Assembly (NCBI GenBank): GCA_016165875.1
Contig: JABBOT010000081.1
Coordinates: 52,541 to 116,540 of the forward strand
Reading direction: 5' to 3'
Length of the DNA: 64,000 nucleotides
Origin: Acanthopleura granulata
Taxonomy: Eukaryota > Mollusca > Polyplacophora > Chitonida > Chitonidae
Below are positions 23,888 through 36,280 of this stretch, in pieces. Each line of letters starts with the position of its first letter. Within the stretch, counting starts at the first letter, position 1. A model generated the notes under the pieces. It was not told where the DNA came from, did no database searches, and saw only the letters and a list, made by a program, of their open reading frames with translations. The translations under genes and the position numbers were made by a program.

Positions 23888-25679
23888 GTAGGTTTTTCTC
23901 GTCCTGTATCTGAGGCTACAAGCTGTGTCTCCCTTAGGGAAACCGAAGACGTTGTTGTGTTTGAGGTCAGTTACATTTGTTGTCAGTCATGCACATGAAT
24001 GATTACTGTGTGTAGAGGTTAAGATTTATCGCAGGAGTGATTGTTGCTAGAAAATGAAAACAGTTAAAAACGTAAAAACGGCTACTTGTATACTGAAGGT
24101 GTGTAGAAAAGAGATTAGACATATGAATTTACAGCAGTAAATGTAGAACATGAGTGCTAACCAAACTTAATAATAGGTAAGTTATTGTCTGAAGTATACG
24201 TCAACGATGTCAGTTGAGTTTTAACGCTTTCAGTCAGTGAATTACCGTGACGCGAAAGTTGACCATGTTTACTTCTTAAGTCCATTTGTGTGTGTGGGGG
24301 GGAGGGGGGAGGTGATAATTCAATCCACGGAATCGATTTATTTTCCCTGTATAGTGAATTAGCATGTATGCAGATGTGAGCTCGAGTTGTGCAGTGGTTG
24401 AAAAACGGTTGGTAAATGGCCATGATGGTTGCTGTGACAGCCCAGTATCAATGACCCTTAAACAACTTCCGCCCGAGGAACACCGCGGTCAAAAGATCAT
24501 GCATCTGCGGAACTCACCCTCTGTGGCAGTCAAACAGAGATCAGCATAACGAGATTTGCTATGTGGCTAACATTCGATTCTGTAAAACCTGGCCACCCCA
24601 CCAATGTGAACTTGTGTCGGTATGTAAATCGATGACCGCGAATAAGACAAGTGGCAAACACAAAAATCCACAGCGCTGTGGTCAGATATCTACCATGGGA
24701 AAAAGATGACACTTTCCGTTGGAATGAAAATTATAACTCTGTTGCAAGGTGCACGCCAGCTTCGAATTTTATGTAGTGTTCTAGCCAAAATGATTTCAGT
24801 TTGTGGAGATGGCATTTAAATAATTCCCTGACCAAACGACATGTTAAATCAGCAGTCTGTATTTTTCAATATCCATACTAAAATAGATTAATAATGTAGT
24901 AGTCAATGTCCACGTCAGTTATCTATGTCACTGTTTATTGATAAGTAAAATCTCAACTATAAACATTTCAAGTAATTTATGTTAATATTTTATCTCTGTT
25001 GTTTAATGGCTAGTGGATTCTCAGTGAAAAGAAATGTTCTTGACTTTTGCTTCATCTCGAACCGAGGAATTTACTTTATTAGTTATATATATACATAAGG
25101 GCATGAACAATCATCTTGAATTTTGTCCAACACCAGCCGTTATTTGACACACATTACTGCCGACGTTGACCTACATGTATTAATCAACCTATGTGTTTTC
25201 TTAAACAGTGATTCGTTTCTACATCCATTCTACATTAGAATGAATCGGAGATGCCTGAGCACTCGCTATGCTCTTGATGGTTATGGAGGCCTTCAAAATA
25301 TATATACATATTTTGTATATGACTTTTATTGACATACCACAATCACATTCCAGTGCATATGTGTACAGATATAAATGACCTTAAATTTAAATGCTGAATA
25401 ATAATATTTTTTCCTCAGTTATATCTGATCCTAGAACTTTGACTAGCAATCCATTCCATCATCTGGACAAAATGACCTTTACTACCCGAAACTTCGCCTG
25501 TTCATTCAGTTATATCCGACAATATTTTCCCTGTACTCGATGAAATTCTTATCTTACTGATGACTGCCCAAATGAAGTATCTCACTGGTCAGACATAAAT
25601 GATCTTGAATCGAATTACTATACTTTAGATTCCTTTAGCTCGATGTCTTTTTGGCATTCAATCAATTTCATGTTTGAAT
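23888..25679. other. TRIM intron, non-coding
   Basis: Contains a G-rich run at 24,292-24,311 (gtgtgtggggggg followed by agggggga) and otherwise nothing recognisable before the decayed LINE. Confidence 0.5.
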
Positions 25680-28150
25680 TTCAATTCACGAAGTCTCAAA
25701 AAGCACTATTTTGGAAATAATAGGAATAATTGCAAATATGGAGCTTAAATTCTCTCCCATTCACCTATCGAGAAGCTGATTTGATCCTACCAGCGACACT
25801 CCCTAGGATTTGCCTGGTATCAGATATTGACGATGACCAGAAATAAGGGAAAAGTTGAAGGCCTGGTAATGTATATAAATGATGACTACAGTGATACTAG
25901 TCTTAGGGAAGATCTCTGTCTTAAATGATGATAGTGGTGATTATCAACCAATATTTGTAGGAACAAAAATTAACAACCAAAAATATTTACTAGATGTAAT
26001 TTATCACTCTCAGATAATATATCTATAACTTTAACATCAACCTCTATCTCAAACTTGCTAGCATAAGAGCGAGTAACAAAAGATGCCTTCTGAGGGGACA
26101 TTTCAAATTGGACCTTTTTAAAATCGATCGTCATCCACCAAGGAGGCAATTTTTAGAATTAATGCACTGATCCCTCTTTTTCCAAAAATTACAATACCAA
26201 CCAGGGCCAAGTCTACAGCTGTCGTTCTAATATACATTATATTCACAAGCTACCAGAAGTGCAAGGTTTTCTCAGGTATTTTTCTTGATGATGTCACTGC
26301 CCATGTCCCTGTTTCCCATATTGACAAACAAATGTTCCCACTACCATTAAGTCATTCCACCTCAACATATCAGCGTATAACTACGGAATAAAGGGAATAA
26401 TTCACGAAAAAAAATCAGCAGAGAAACTGCGACGAGGTCTATGATTCCATTGACGTAATTGTAGCTCGAGAAAATTTTCGGATTGATTTCAGCAGTATAT
26501 GTAATGAGTGTTTGCCGCTCATCAATACTATTTTTACAATATCTAAGATAAAACGCCATGAATAAGTTATGCTACTTTAAGATCTATTAGGGGAACAAGC
26601 CGCCTGTATCGACTTCATTTATCACAAAAAACCAGAAAGCTACTAATACTTTTAAGCTCTAGTGAAATAAACTTGAACACATGCTCAACCGTGGCAAGAA
26701 AAGTTCTATGAATAAAAGTTCAGAAAAGCACATAACAATATCAAAGATATATAGAAAATATTAAAGGAACCGTTGAATAAATCTGGGTGTAAAAGGCTGC
26801 CTGACTCATTTGCCATCAATGGTAAAGTAATATCAGGTACCAAACCTATCGCAGATGGATTCAATGAATATTTTGTTAATATTGCAACCAAATTAGATGA
26901 TAAATTACCTAGTCCAAGAAAAGGCTTTGAAGACTATTTAACTTTACCAAGAGCTACTGACTTCAGTATACAATCTTCTACAACACTGGAAACTAAAAAA
27001 CTTATTGCTGGATTAAGAAATAGTAGCCCAAGACTCGCACGGTATAAGAGCGTCTTTACTTAAATGCTTCAAATCCGAATGATCTTTTGTCTTGTCACGC
27101 TTAGTTAATTTATTATTTACTACTGGGGTCTTCCCAACAAAAATGCAGATTGCCAGAGTCATACCTATCTACATGGCAAATGAATGCTCATTAGTTGAAA
27201 ACTACTGTCCAATATCAGTATTGCCAAATTCAAGTAAATTATTGGATCGTGCTATGTCAAATCGCATGACTTTATTGAGAACAATCTAATATTGACATGT
27301 AATCAATTTGAATTCCGTTTCAACCATTGTACACCATTGGCCGATCTCGCCTTTTCCAAAAAGAAAAGAAAGAAAAAAATAACTGTTGCAAAGGATTCTA
27401 AACGATTTATTATAGTAACATTTACAGATCTTGCAAAAGCATGTGAATCTGTCAACCACAAAGTTCTCACATAGAAATTAGAAAACTACGGCTTTCGCAG
27501 TACCGCTGAAATCTGGTTTGAATCTTGCCTTAGACAACGCTCTCAATGCGTCTCTATAGATGATCAGTTGTCTTCTTCTCTGCTGATGTCCTGTGGTGAA
27601 CCCAAGGGATCTATTCTCGATGACATTATTATTGCATCCAGTCGGCTCAACCTCATGCTTTATGCAGACGATACGTGGTTACATCACTCTGGAAATGACC
27701 TTGCCTTTCTGGCAAATTGAATTGTCTAAAATGAATGACTGGCTGCTGAGCAACAGACTAACTCTAATTCTGGGGAAAACAAAACCCATGTTAATCATGC
27801 CATTTAGATACGAAAAAGATACGTCAGATTTTAAAATTGATATATCTGGAAACCCAATAGAGCACCTTCGCCAGTATAAATTTCTGGGTTTATTTCTTAA
27901 TAGTAAATTCAATCGGACAAGACATATTTCAGAAATGTCCAAGAAAGGAAACCAAAATGTTGGGCTCCTTTTTCACTAAGAGAATTTTTAAATCAGAAGT
28001 CTCCCGGCAGCCTTTATTATTCCTTGATGTATCCTTACCTAACGTATTGTAATATAATATAGGGGAAATACTTATCCTTCTCATTTACAACCTCTTGTAA
28101 TCCTACAGAAAAAAAAAACTGTCCGAACTATATTATTTTCTTATAAGAAT
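25680..28150 (+). pseudogene. Decayed non-LTR retrotransposon (APE plus RT) in TRIM intron
   Basis: Broken frames follow the order of a LINE ORF2. An endonuclease-like part (25,700-26,370) contains EGLVMYINDDYSD and IFLDDVTAHVPVSH. An RT part (26,773-27,980) contains SFAINGKVISGTKPIADGFN, then FVNIATKL, and a damaged catalytic block around MLYADDT (27,655-27,675). A palm region LNKMNDWLLSNRLTL-like stretch and KFLGLFLNSKFNRTRHI follow. Stops and frameshifts occur throughout. The linker and catalytic style suggest a CR1/Jockey-group element, unrelated to the RNase H-bearing LINE at 52.5 kb. Limits are approximate. Confidence 0.7.
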
Positions 28151-28593
28151 GCTCATATGGGACCTCTTTTTGCCATGCCTGGCATTCTGCCTTTCCCATC
28201 TATAAATATCTGTTTAATTTTACCTCCTGTACATAAATACACCACTGATATCTTCTGCCTTTATTTTGCCATGCCCTTTTTGAACAATCTCGAAATATAC
28301 ATGAGCACGCCACTGGTGATTCTGAGTACAACCTCTCTACCTACAGCCCCTTCAACAGAACAAATTTGCAATTGCATCTCGTTATTTCAGAAAAACATAA
28401 AACAGTATATACTGGACGGTGGTAATCCCTGCATAATCTGTGTGATATTTTAAAAGTTTTGTGCTTATTGCAGCTGTATTTTGTGTGGGCCTATATTTTC
28501 TGAAAATATGTGAAGTCCATGTTTTTTTCAGTTCCGCAGCCACGTCATAAAATTTTATGTTTCACCTTTTATTATTTCTATGCTACTATAAAA

Positions 28594-28631
28594 AAAAGTA
28601 TGAATTTATATATATATATATATATATACAC

Positions 28632-28698
<67 letters not shown>

Positions 28699-28735
28699 AA
28701 TTCATACTTTTATATATATATATATATAAAGAGAG
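28594..28735. repeat. TA-rich palindrome
   Basis: Long (ta)n runs with a central cacatatgtg are flanked by aagtatgaattta on the left and its complement taaattcatactt on the right. The whole block is self-complementary and could extrude as a cruciform. The IYIYIY frames across it are artefacts. The exact repeat number is likely to vary. Confidence 0.85.
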
Positions 28736-28888
28736 AGAGTGCCTAAGTGCACATGTATAAGTTCTCTACTGGGCATAGTTGCTTCCAAAAGATGTACACA
28801 TATGCCTATATGTATTTTGAGTCTACTTTTCGTGAAAGGTAAGTGATCCATAAATATTTTAATTATTGTTCGCCTACATGTACATGTG

Positions 28889-28942
28889 GAGCCGTACGTG
28901 GGAAGGTCTGCCAACAACCTGTGGATGGTTGTGGGTTTACTG
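28889..28942 (+). mobile_element. SINE body fragment
   Basis: Only the middle block gccgtacgtgggaaggtctg through gtggatggttgtgggttta is present; head and tail are missing. Confidence 0.7.
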
Positions 28943-29521
28943 TGGAAAATCCAGTACCGGTACGTGTTATAATATGTTTGAAGATACGAAAGGTCACAGG
29001 TCGTGCTTATTTTCATGTTCTGTGAGCGAGGCCCTCAATTAGAGTCTGAATGAAGAGTTACTTCCCTTCGTAGACTCATGACTTCGGCAGCACGTTATTC
29101 CTCGAATGACAAGTATACAGCTTCGCAGTGAAGTTGCTGTCCAAATGTGCCATAACTAACGCCTAAAACCAAGTGCTTCATACAGTAGAGTATTGTTCTG
29201 GTTGTAGATAAGTTTCAATATCGATACAATATCGAGCGTGGAAAGTCTTTATTTAACGGCTAGTAGACGGATCAGTGATGGATCCAGTTATCGTCTGAAC
29301 TCGCCTCTTTTTCAATCGGGCTCAGTGGTTGAAAATGAATCGAGTCTCAAATGTAATGATTACACTCGTTTTCATTAGTAAGTGTCATTTTATTCCCAGA
29401 AACTGTGTTCAGATATTAAAAGTACGGTATGTGTACAGGTATTTACACGTCAGGGCCTCAGTGGTACGCTGTGTGTTTATGGTTTGCTGTTGTTTATGCC
29501 GCACCTGTTGTGTTTTTGCAG
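28943..29521. other. TRIM intron end
   Basis: No exon is supported until the acceptor tgtgtttttgcag (ends 29,521). The open frame that begins at 29,329 upstream of the SPRY exon is probably intronic. Confidence 0.55.
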
Positions 29522-30099
29522 AACCGACCCTGAAATTCACTGCGAAAAGTGACAGACGTCTGAGAATAACGAACGAGGGCTCCATTGTGGAGGCTGAGGA
29601 CTTGTCCCTCGGGTGGTGTACAGCTGTGACAGACGGGAGGTGGCGGGCCGGCAGGTACTACTGGGAGATACAGATCACCTGTTCACCTGGCTGTGACTTT
29701 TACTGTTATGTAGGTGTTGTACAGGAGAGTTGTGGACTGAGGCTGAATATGAACCCTGGCCGTGACAGCTGGTACATTGTGATGGAGTACCGTGGTGATA
29801 AGGCCATGTGTTATAGTGACTGTGGTGGTAAGATCAAACCTAACTACGGACAGTGGAGACCTCAAAAAGGACCTCAACACGTCGGTCTGTACCTGGACTG
29901 TGACCAGCGGTCTATGACAGTACTGGACTGTCATCACAACCGGGTGATGGCCACTGTCCGGGGACTGAAGATGACAGAACCACTCGTCCCCTGGGCTCGG
30001 TTCTACGGTGGTAATTCCGTGTCTGCTCGTCTGGTGACTGGTGACTCCGCAACTCTACCACAAGTTCTCTGTGACATGTTAAACATGACCACCAGGTAA
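29522..30099 (+). CDS. TRIM terminal exon, B30.2/SPRY domain
   Basis: The last coding exon encodes 191 residues plus stop and forms a B30.2/SPRY-type fold, the substrate-recognition part of many TRIM ligases. Visible family blocks are DGRWRAGRYYWEIQI, DFYCYVGVVQ and SWYIVMEYRGDKAMCYS. HVGLYLDCDQRSMTVLD and the terminal MATVRGLKMTEPLVPWARFY follow. The N-terminal PRY part is weak (KFTAKSDRRLRITNEG); the usual LDP-type motif is not obvious. The exon joins the linker exon in phase. A truncated duplicate of its second half lies at 33,888-34,140. A possible poly(A) signal aataaa is at 30,660-30,665. Confidence 0.88.
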
Positions 30100-32693
30100 T
30101 TATTCATTCAATCATTTCCATTACCATGTATTAGAATATGTCGAAATAGTCTAGTTGGGTCTTGTTTTTGTAACGTAATAAGCAGTGTGTCTAATTTGTA
30201 TAGTGTGTTCAATTTGGTCACCATGGATACTGATCTGTAAGGAGCCTTTGGTTTGATGTAGTTACAGACTCTCTGTCTGATTTGACTTCAACACAAAAGT
30301 TCGTTTTCTAAACAGCCATGTTTTGTTTCATTACCAGTGTGTTGTAAATCGGCATTGATCAGAACAGTGCAAATAATCACGATAGTAGTAAACTTTGATG
30401 TGTTGTTTGGTTTCAAACAAAAAGCTATTGATGAAAAGAGTATTTAACCTACCCTGTCACAATAACATTGTCATTGTAACAGTCTCAGGTTTTCTGTTCT
30501 GCTCTATTAATTTGTCTATTTAAACTTTCACCTTTAATACACAATGGGGCTAAATATTTATTTATTTATTTCATTGGTGTTTCATGCTGTACAAGAATGT
30601 TATTGATTATGGTTAATGTTTTTGTATGCAGATTAATATCTTTATGCATCAAATTCTCAAATAAAACTAGGGGTCGAAAAAGATGAACTGTTTTTTTTTC
30701 TTATATATATACATATATTCATCATGCCAATGGCTCCCTAGAAACTATTTTCCAGTTGTCATATCTTTATTCAAATAGCTAATATTTTAAAAGGAAAATA
30801 GATAAAAAATAGAAATAAGAGTCCAGTCAGTTATTTTAGAGGTTTTCTTTTTGGCATTTTATTCAACGTAGTAACAATATGGTTTTTATTTTTTATTTTT
30901 TTTGTTATTTTTTAATGGCCTCGTTTTTGTATTTTGTCACATTTGAAAGTTGGCATGTTACATTACACTACCGTCTTCAAAGTGACTATATTTATCTGAA
31001 AGAAAGAAATTGTGAGAATGTCTGGACCTTAACTTGCTTCAGTCAGAGGCGTTGAGGCTCTAAATTATCTCCCATTATCAACAGATTTCTTTCCTTGGGC
31101 TTTTTTCCTGAGCTAAATGAATTTTCTATCAAAATTCTTTTCTGAATGAAATTTGTTATGACAGCTTATTTGACACCTTTACAATATTGTAAGTGCTAGA
31201 AAACTGACGTGACGAGGATGAAAAATGTTTGCTATGATGTAAATTTCACAATAATTAACTTTGCTTTAAGCGATTTTGTTGTGAACTGAATAAGTCTAAC
31301 ACTATACCACGGAGGATAAAGAACAATAACATCCCTGTTTGATACACAATCCCCCAGTTTATTGCTAGAACCCAAGAAATATGTGTTAGGGAGAAGTGAA
31401 TGCGTAACGGAAATTGGACCATGAATAATGTGACAATAACCACTCGCAATTTAATTGTGTACGAATTTTGTCGAGAATGTAACTTGTTTGTTTGAAATTA
31501 AAAATTGTGTTGTTTAGCCGATATTTTTTCGTCTTCAGTTTTGATGTACACTATTTCGTGTTCTTTCCACATATTTTTCCTCTTATATTAACGTTATAGT
31601 GACATCAGAATTTCTGGTAAGCCAGCTATACATGTAGGCCCATTAATGTTGTTATGTAACTTCATGTAACTTATTCCTGAGCTGTAGGCCTATGTCTGCC
31701 TCAAGTAAGTCTACATGTACATGTATAATAGTTTATACACCCTGAACTTAAAATGCCTCTAATTTACTCCCAGCTTGTAATGCCAAAATCTCACTTTGTG
31801 TGGCATGTAGAATTAGATCATACTTTTATTTCAGGTTTAACCTCTACAATTTGTCAACATGCAGCTCCAAACATGTATCCATAGGTCTTCTGTCCTGATC
31901 TGTGACTTGGCCAGGCTCTTCTAGAATCAGACTCACTATAAGCTTATGTTTATTTTGAAAGGAACAGAAATATCTCTAAGAAACTTGTTCCACCTAAAAT
32001 TAGCTGCCTCATCACCTTGATTACTGAACTTTGTGAAAGTGAAATTCGAGCTTCTACTGAACGTTTTTAATCACTATCATGTGTTATTTAGTAATATTTA
32101 CTATGTGATGTTCTGTCTTTCTTTTTCCAAGTGCTGAAACACATGGTAGTAAAAAATAAAATAACAAATTATATGCAAACTAAATTCTCCTTTGCACAGG
32201 TAGTTCACATTGTTAGCAAAACTGCCCGAAATCATCTGCCATACGTAACATTTCCAGACAGTTTTTGCCAATGGGTTACCTATCCGCAATTTGACCAGTT
32301 GGGTCCAAGATTTGGCTCCAAATTGAGGAGTGCTGGAGCACCGATTGAATAATGCAGCCACACAGACAGTCAAGGTTTTGGTTCACTGTAGTGTCATTTT
32401 ACAGCCAGTTAAAATATATCAATATATTATTTGCTTTGGATACAACTGAAAAAATTTTTCCCGGTGGACAGCCTCCCCAAACCCCCCCCCGCCGGTGCTA
32501 CGAAGGTGACAAAATGCTATTGTGTCACTTCCAAGAGCAACAACGCGAAAAAAATAATGGTCATGTCTAGCTTTTTTTTATATGATGTAGAGAAAAGTCC
32601 AAACTGCGTGTGGTTTGGGGATACATATGTTGGGGGTTGAAGTTGACAAATTGACCACATAAATAGTAAAGGAAGTGATTGAGCGCGTCTAAC
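30100..32693. repeat. Duplicated flank of the SPRY exon, copy A
   Basis: Non-coding DNA in two parts. 30,100-32,274 aligns with 34,141-36,280 almost without gaps, and includes an old SINE tail remnant at 30,550-30,600. 32,276-32,693 aligns with 33,570-33,880. No gene is visible, so the part nearest the exon may be 3' untranslated sequence. Confidence 0.85.
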
Positions 32694-33569
32694 CTATAGG
32701 AAACAGACCCAGGTTTGCCGTACCAGCTTTCTTGTGTTCATTCCAAGTTGTAAATGTGTGAACACGATCTTAAACTGTTTGCGTGAATATTTATCATCGC
32801 TAATGCGCTACCATTAGCCCCTTCCTCAACAATTAACTCCCTATCCCCCTTTTTTAAGTACAATTTCCTTCAGAAACTTAACAGTCTTGATTTTTTTTAT
32901 TTCATTGGCACAGGTAATTCCAAGATTGAATATGTCTCATTAGAAGTGTTTAAGTGTGTATGTATAAAGGCATAACAAGTTGTTTTCATCCCATTTTTCT
33001 GCAAGGCTTATATGTTAGACTTACTTTAAGAATTCACATTTATCTATTGTCAATCTTCTACGTACAAAATGACTCAAACTCATTATATTTGCTGAAAGGA
33101 TGAATAAAAACATTTCTGAAAGTTGAACTGCCTATCATGTGTGATACAATTTGGTTGAATGTGGTGTCTTAGAAGAATTTTAAAGAAAATGTCCAATTTT
33201 GAAAGAGTTAGTGAGTGCATGTACAAATGGGGGTAGAGATAGCAGCTCTTACATAACTTCACTCCAGTTGATGAGAGGTGTCAAAATTTTAGTTTCTAAT
33301 AACCACAAGTGTTTCATTTGATGGAAAACCAGGATGAGCATTCATTTCTGCAGAAATAGTTTTCACAGAAAGGAGTTTTATATTCCCTTTTCCTGAAATC
33401 ACTATTTCCCAGATACCAAAAGTATCATCCTGGGTGGCACCCAGAGACAGCCCTCTAATTCTTACTGTTCCCCTGAAGCATGTGATATTTCGGTTTGAGT
33501 GCCAGCATCATATGAAGATATTAATGACACAAAATTGAGAAACTTCGCTCCTGTGATATGTTACACATG
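32694..33569. other. Spacer between SPRY duplication units
   Basis: Unique-looking AT-rich sequence with no exon signal. Confidence 0.5.
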
Positions 33570-36280
33570 CGCAATTCGACCAGTTGGGTCCAAGATTTGG
33601 CTCCGAATCGGTGAGTGCTGGAGCACGGATTGGATAATACTGCCAGAAAGACAGTCTAGGTTGTTGATACACTACAAATTTCCATATTGTCATTTTACAA
33701 CTAGTTAAAATATACCAGAATTTTACCTGCTTTGGATACATCTGATAACTTTTTGCCAGGTGGGCTATGGCATACCACAACCACACTAAAGTTTGGGAAT
33801 ATATATTTTGGGGGTTGAAGTTGATAAATTTACTACATTAATAGTAAGGAAATCAGTGCAGTCATGTAACCTATAAGGGGAGCTAAGTGGCCAAACCTGA
33901 CTGTCGACAGCGGAGACCTCATACAGGACCTCATCACGTTGGTCTCTACCTGGACAGTGACCACGGGTCACGGACAGTCCTGGACTGTTGTCACAACCGG
34001 GTGATGGCCAGTGTTCGGGGACTGAATGTGATACAACCACTCGTGCCCTCGGTTCAGTTGTTTAATGATAAATCCATGTCTGCTCGTCTGGTAACTGGTG
34101 ATTCCGCAATGCTGCCATAAGTTCTCTGTGACATGTTATATAAACACCTCCTGACCACCGGGTAATTATCCATTCAGTCATGTCCTTTACCATACCCTGG
34201 GATTTATTGAAATAGACTAGTTGGGTCTTTTTTTTAACATAGTAAGGATTAGGTTTCGTTCATATAGAGTGTTATTTTGGTTACCATGGTTACTGATCTG
34301 TAAGGAGCCTTTGGTTTGATGTGGTCTGTCTGATTTGACGTGAACATAAAAGTTTTTCTAAACAGCCATTTTTGTTTTAATACCAGTGTGTTGTAAATCA
34401 GCGCTGAGCAGAACAGATCACACTTCATACAGGACAGTGCAAATAATCATGATGGTAGTAAACTTTGATGTGTTGTTTGGTTTCAAACAAAAAGCTATTG
34501 ATGAAAAGAGAATATAACCTACCAAAAAGTACAATGGGACTAAATATTTATTTATTTATTTGTACGTTGTTTTGTGCAGCACTAAAGAATATGACTGATG
34601 ATAGTTACTGTTTGTGTGTGCACACTAATGTTTTTATGCAACAGATTCTGAAATTTATCCAGGGTTGTAAAAGGTCAACTGTTGTTTTTATAAATTCATC
34701 GTGCCAGTGGCTCCCTAGAAAGTATTTTCCAATTGTCATATCTTTTTTTCAAGTCGCCAATATTCAAATGGAAAATAGAAATAAAAATCCAGTCAGTTAT
34801 TTTAGAGTTTTTCTTTTTGTACATTTTATTTAATGCAGTAACAATATGGTTTTTATTTTTAAAATTTTTGATATTTTAATGCCCTCATTTTTGTATTTTT
34901 ATTGCATTTGAAAAGATAGCATGTTACATTACGCTACCGTCTTCAGAGTGACTATCTTTATCTGAAAGAAAGAAATTGTGAGAATGTCTGGACCTTAACT
35001 TACTTCAGTCACAGGCGTTGAGGCTCTAAGTTATCTCCCTTGATCAACATTTCTTTCCTTGTGGCTTTTCCCCAAGCTCAATAATTTTCTGTCTAAATTC
35101 TTTTCTGGATGAAATTTGTTAAGACTGCTGATTTCACACTTTTACAGTATTGTAAGTGCTAGACCACTGGCGTGACGACCATAAAAAATATGTGCAATGT
35201 TGTCAATTTCACAATAATTAACTTTGTTTTAAGCGATTTTGTTGTGAACTGAATAAGTCTAACATCATACCACGGAGCATAATGAATAGAAGGCAACATC
35301 CCTGTTTGATACACCATGCCCCAGTCTCTTGTTAGAGCCCAAGTAATATGTGTTAGGTAGATGTGAATGGGTAACGGAAATTGGACCATTAATAATGTGA
35401 CAATACTTACTCGCAATTTAATTATGTACGAATTTTGTTGAGAATGTAACTTGTTTGTTTGAAATTAAAAATGGTATTGTTCAGCCTATATTTTTTTCTT
35501 TTTCAATTTTCATGTACATTATTTCGTGTTCTTTCCACATATTTTTCTCTTATATTAATGTTTTAGTGACATCAGAATTTTGGTAAATCAGCTATACATG
35601 TAGCAATGTGTAATTACATGTAACCTCATCCTGAGCTGTAGGCCTATATCTGCCTCAAGTAAATCTACATGTACATGTATAATAGTTTATACACCCTGAA
35701 CTTAACAGCCTCTAATTTACTCCCAGTTGTAATGGCAAAGTCTCACTCTGTATGCTATGCAGAATTAGATCATACTTTTATTTCAGGTTTAACCTCTACA
35801 ATTTGGCAATATGCAACTGCAAACATGTATTCCTAGGTCTTCTGTCCGGGTCTGTGACTTGGTCAGACTCTTCTAGATTCAGGCTCACTATAGGCCTATG
35901 TTTATTTTGAAAGGAACAGAAATATCTCAAAGAAACTTGTTCCACCTAAAATTAGCTGCCTTATCACCTTGATTACTGAACTTTGTGAACGTGATATTCA
36001 AGCTTCTGCTGAATATTTTTAAAGAAGTGGCTTCTGCGGTCAAGATTAGGTCAAGACGCCATTAAATCTTTTATCATGCGTTATTTGGTAATATTTTCCA
36101 TGTGATATTCTGTCTTTTTTTCCCCCCACAGCTGAAACACATGATAACAGAAAATAAAATAACGAACTATGCAAACTAATTATTTGCCTTTGAAAAGGTG
36201 ATTCACATCGATGACAATACTGACTGAAATCATCTTCCATACGTGGCATTTGCACACAAGTTTTGCCTATAAGGACAGGT
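33570..36280. repeat. Duplicated flank of the SPRY exon, copy B
   Basis: Order is altered relative to copy A. The tail block (33,570-33,880, matching 32,276-32,693) comes first, then the second half of the SPRY exon, then the flank (34,141-36,280). Within the tail block about 115 bp present in copy A are missing. Confidence 0.85.
33888..34140 (+). pseudogene. Truncated SPRY pseudogene
   Basis: Matches the second half of the SPRY exon at 29,840-30,099: HVGLYLDSDHGSRTVLDCCH, NRVMASVRGLNV and SARLVTGDSAMLP. The first ~110 codons of the exon are absent, and the junction to unrelated sequence lies near 33,885. A stop (taa at 34,118-34,120) replaces a glutamine codon shortly before the family's end, and a short insertion follows. 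There is no RING or coiled coil nearby in this orientation. I read it as a dead duplicate. Confidence 0.88.

Noticed and set aside
28510..28760. Frames rich in IYIYIY
   Set aside because: Direct translation of (ta)n; not a protein.
29329..29521. N-terminal extension of the SPRY frame
   Set aside because: The acceptor at 29,521 and phase match with the exon at 23,700-23,887 indicate that this part is intron.
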